This document shows, one piece after another, positions 62,927-64,000 of a stretch of 64,000 nt of DNA. Both the position numbers and the translations under genes were made by a program. Origin of the DNA: Caldicellulosiruptor acetigenus (GTDB lineage Bacteria > Bacillota > Thermoanaerobacteria > Caldicellulosiruptorales > Caldicellulosiruptoraceae). Below the pieces are notes generated by a model that had not been told where the DNA came from, searched no databases, and worked only from the letters and a program-made list of their open reading frames with translations. Position 1 is the stretch's first letter; each line of letters begins with the position of its first letter. The DNA lies in assembly GCF_026914305.1 (NCBI RefSeq), contig NZ_CP113866.1:1553501-1617500 (forward strand), written 5' to 3'.

Positions 62927-63814
62927 ATGTCTCTTTTTAAAGGTTCAGGTGTTGCCTTAATAACACCATTTAAAGATGAGGAAAGTGTAGACTTTGAAAC
63001 TCTTGGAAGGCTTGTTGACTTTCACCTTGAACACAAGACAGATGCAATCATTGTATGTGGTACAACCGGAGAGCCTTCAACAATGCCAGATGATGAGCAT
63101 TTAGAAGTAATCAGATTTGTAATTGACAGGGTAGCTGGCAGAAAACCTGTTATTGCTGGTGTTGGTAGTAATCACACAAAACATGCCGTTTATCTTTCCA
63201 AAAAAGCACAGGAGCTTGGTGCAGATGGTCTTTTGCATGTAACACCATACTACAACAAAACAACTCAAAAAGGATTGATTGAGCACTTTAAAGAAATAAA
63301 TGATGCTGTATCAATTCCTATTATTGTCTACAATGTACCATCAAGGACAGGGTTAAATGTCTTGCCTGAAACCATGAAAGAACTTGCAAAACTGCCAAAC
63401 ATAAAAGCGATAAAAGAAGCAAGTGGTAACATCACACAGGTTGCTGAAATTGCTATGCTCTGCCCCGAAATTGATATCTATTCTGGAAATGATGACCAGA
63501 TAGTGCCTGTTCTTTCAGTTGGTGGAATTGGTGTTATTTCGGTGCTGGCAAATATCTTACCTGATGAGACGCATGATATTGTTGAATATTTCTTAAACGG
63601 TGAAATTGAAAAGGCAAGACAGCTTCAGCTAAAGCTTCTTCCTATAATCAAAGCACTCTTTATTGAGGTAAACCCAATTCCTGTAAAAGAAGCTATGAAT
63701 ATGATGGGATTTAATGTTGGAAAACCAAGATTGCCGCTTACCACTATGACAGAAAAGAACAGGGAAATTCTCAAAAAAGCACTTGTTGACTATGGCATTT
63801 CGATAAAAGAATGA
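62927..63814 (+). CDS. dapA: 4-hydroxy-tetrahydrodipicolinate synthase
   Basis: 295 aa TIM barrel. [17 protein letters not shown] (catalytic Tyr) and KEASGN (Schiff-base Lys) are present. ATG after GGGAGGG. Second gene of the riboswitch-controlled operon, 53 nt after asd. Confidence 0.97.
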   Translation: MSLFKGSGVALITPFKDEESVDFETLGRLVDFHLEHKTDAIIVCGTTGEPSTMPDDEHLEVIRFVIDRVAGRKPVIAGVGSNHTKHAVYLSKKAQELGADGLLHVTPYYNKTTQKGLIEHFKEINDAVSIPIIVYNVPSRTGLNVLPETMKELAKLPNIKAIKEASGNITQVAEIAMLCPEIDIYSGNDDQIVPVLSVGGIGVISVLANILPDETHDIVEYFLNGEIEKARQLQLKLLPIIKALFIEVNPIPVKEAMNMMGFNVGKPRLPLTTMTEKNREILKKALVDYGISIKE

Positions 63815-63851
63815 GAATAAAATAATAACAAGGATTGGATGTGAGACACAA

Positions 63852-64000
63852 ATGATTAGCATCTTACTTAACGGTTGCAATGGTAAAATGGGCCAGGTTG
63901 TTAGCAAGGTTGCCAAAAGCTATGACAATATCAAAATTGTTGCAGGGGTTGACTTAAACACAACTAAAAACTTTGACTATCCTGTTTACAAAAGTCCCGA
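63852..64000 (+). CDS. dapB: 4-hydroxy-tetrahydrodipicolinate reductase, N-terminal fragment
   Basis: 49 codons in the window, cut by the right edge. N-terminal NGCNGKMGQVVSKVA is the DapB nucleotide loop. Third gene of the operon. Confidence 0.88.
   Translation, partial: MISILLNGCNGKMGQVVSKVAKSYDNIKIVAGVDLNTTKNFDYPVYKSP

Overview
The window is AT-rich DNA from a low-GC Gram-positive (Bacillota) anaerobe. Clues are sporulation-type genes (spoVS, bofA), a FapR-controlled fab operon, hybrid cluster protein, and a NurA-HerA-Mre11-Rad50 cluster of the kind common in thermophiles. The overall gene set fits a Thermoanaerobacterales/Caldicellulosiruptor-like organism; that is inference from gene content, not a database match.

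Layout. 1-6.8 kb (minus strand): one sulfur-assimilation operon with a sulfonate-type ABC transporter, a ThiS-like sulfur carrier with residues beyond its diglycine, an E1-like enzyme, a JAMM protease, siroheme sulfite reductase, TusA-like protein, MetY and the start of a flavoprotein. It matches the protein-thiocarboxylate route to homocysteine. 6.9-8.8 kb (plus): a nucleoside-phosphorylase-like protein and a spore-photoproduct-lyase-like radical SAM enzyme. 8.8-14.7 kb (minus): MFS carrier, purE, purK, a PEPCK-like DUF4914 protein and two small genes. 14.9-18.1 kb: hcp plus ferredoxin, divergent from a Crp/Fnr regulator with a perfect palindrome between them. 18.1-25.3 kb: ftsY, smc and spoVS, with an IS1634-like element inside a 306-bp duplication that rebuilds spoVS. 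25.4-28.1 kb: pstSCA behind four PHO-box repeats. 28.1-36.8 kb: a radical SAM gene, rnc, fabF-acpP-fabG-fabD-fabH-plsX-fapR with its own FapR operator, and galU.

37-53 kb is accessory and IS-rich. Two WG-repeat secreted proteins (one broken by a single in-frame stop) each sit beside a copy of one transposon family. There are four copies of that family (A-D); C and D appear identical and A looks recombinant. An IS256-type element sits in the loop of a terminator. Ordinary genes lie between the insertions: DUF1292, an epimerase, bofA, yaaL, recR and ybaB.

53-60.5 kb (minus): nurA, a small unknown gene, herA, mre11/sbcD and rad50/sbcC form a DNA-end-processing operon with its own promoter. 60.5-61.4 kb: ispF and an orphan HI0074-like gene. 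61.5-64 kb (plus): a lysine riboswitch with terminator controls asd-dapA-dapB, the last cut by the window end. I saw no tRNA, rRNA or CRISPR array.
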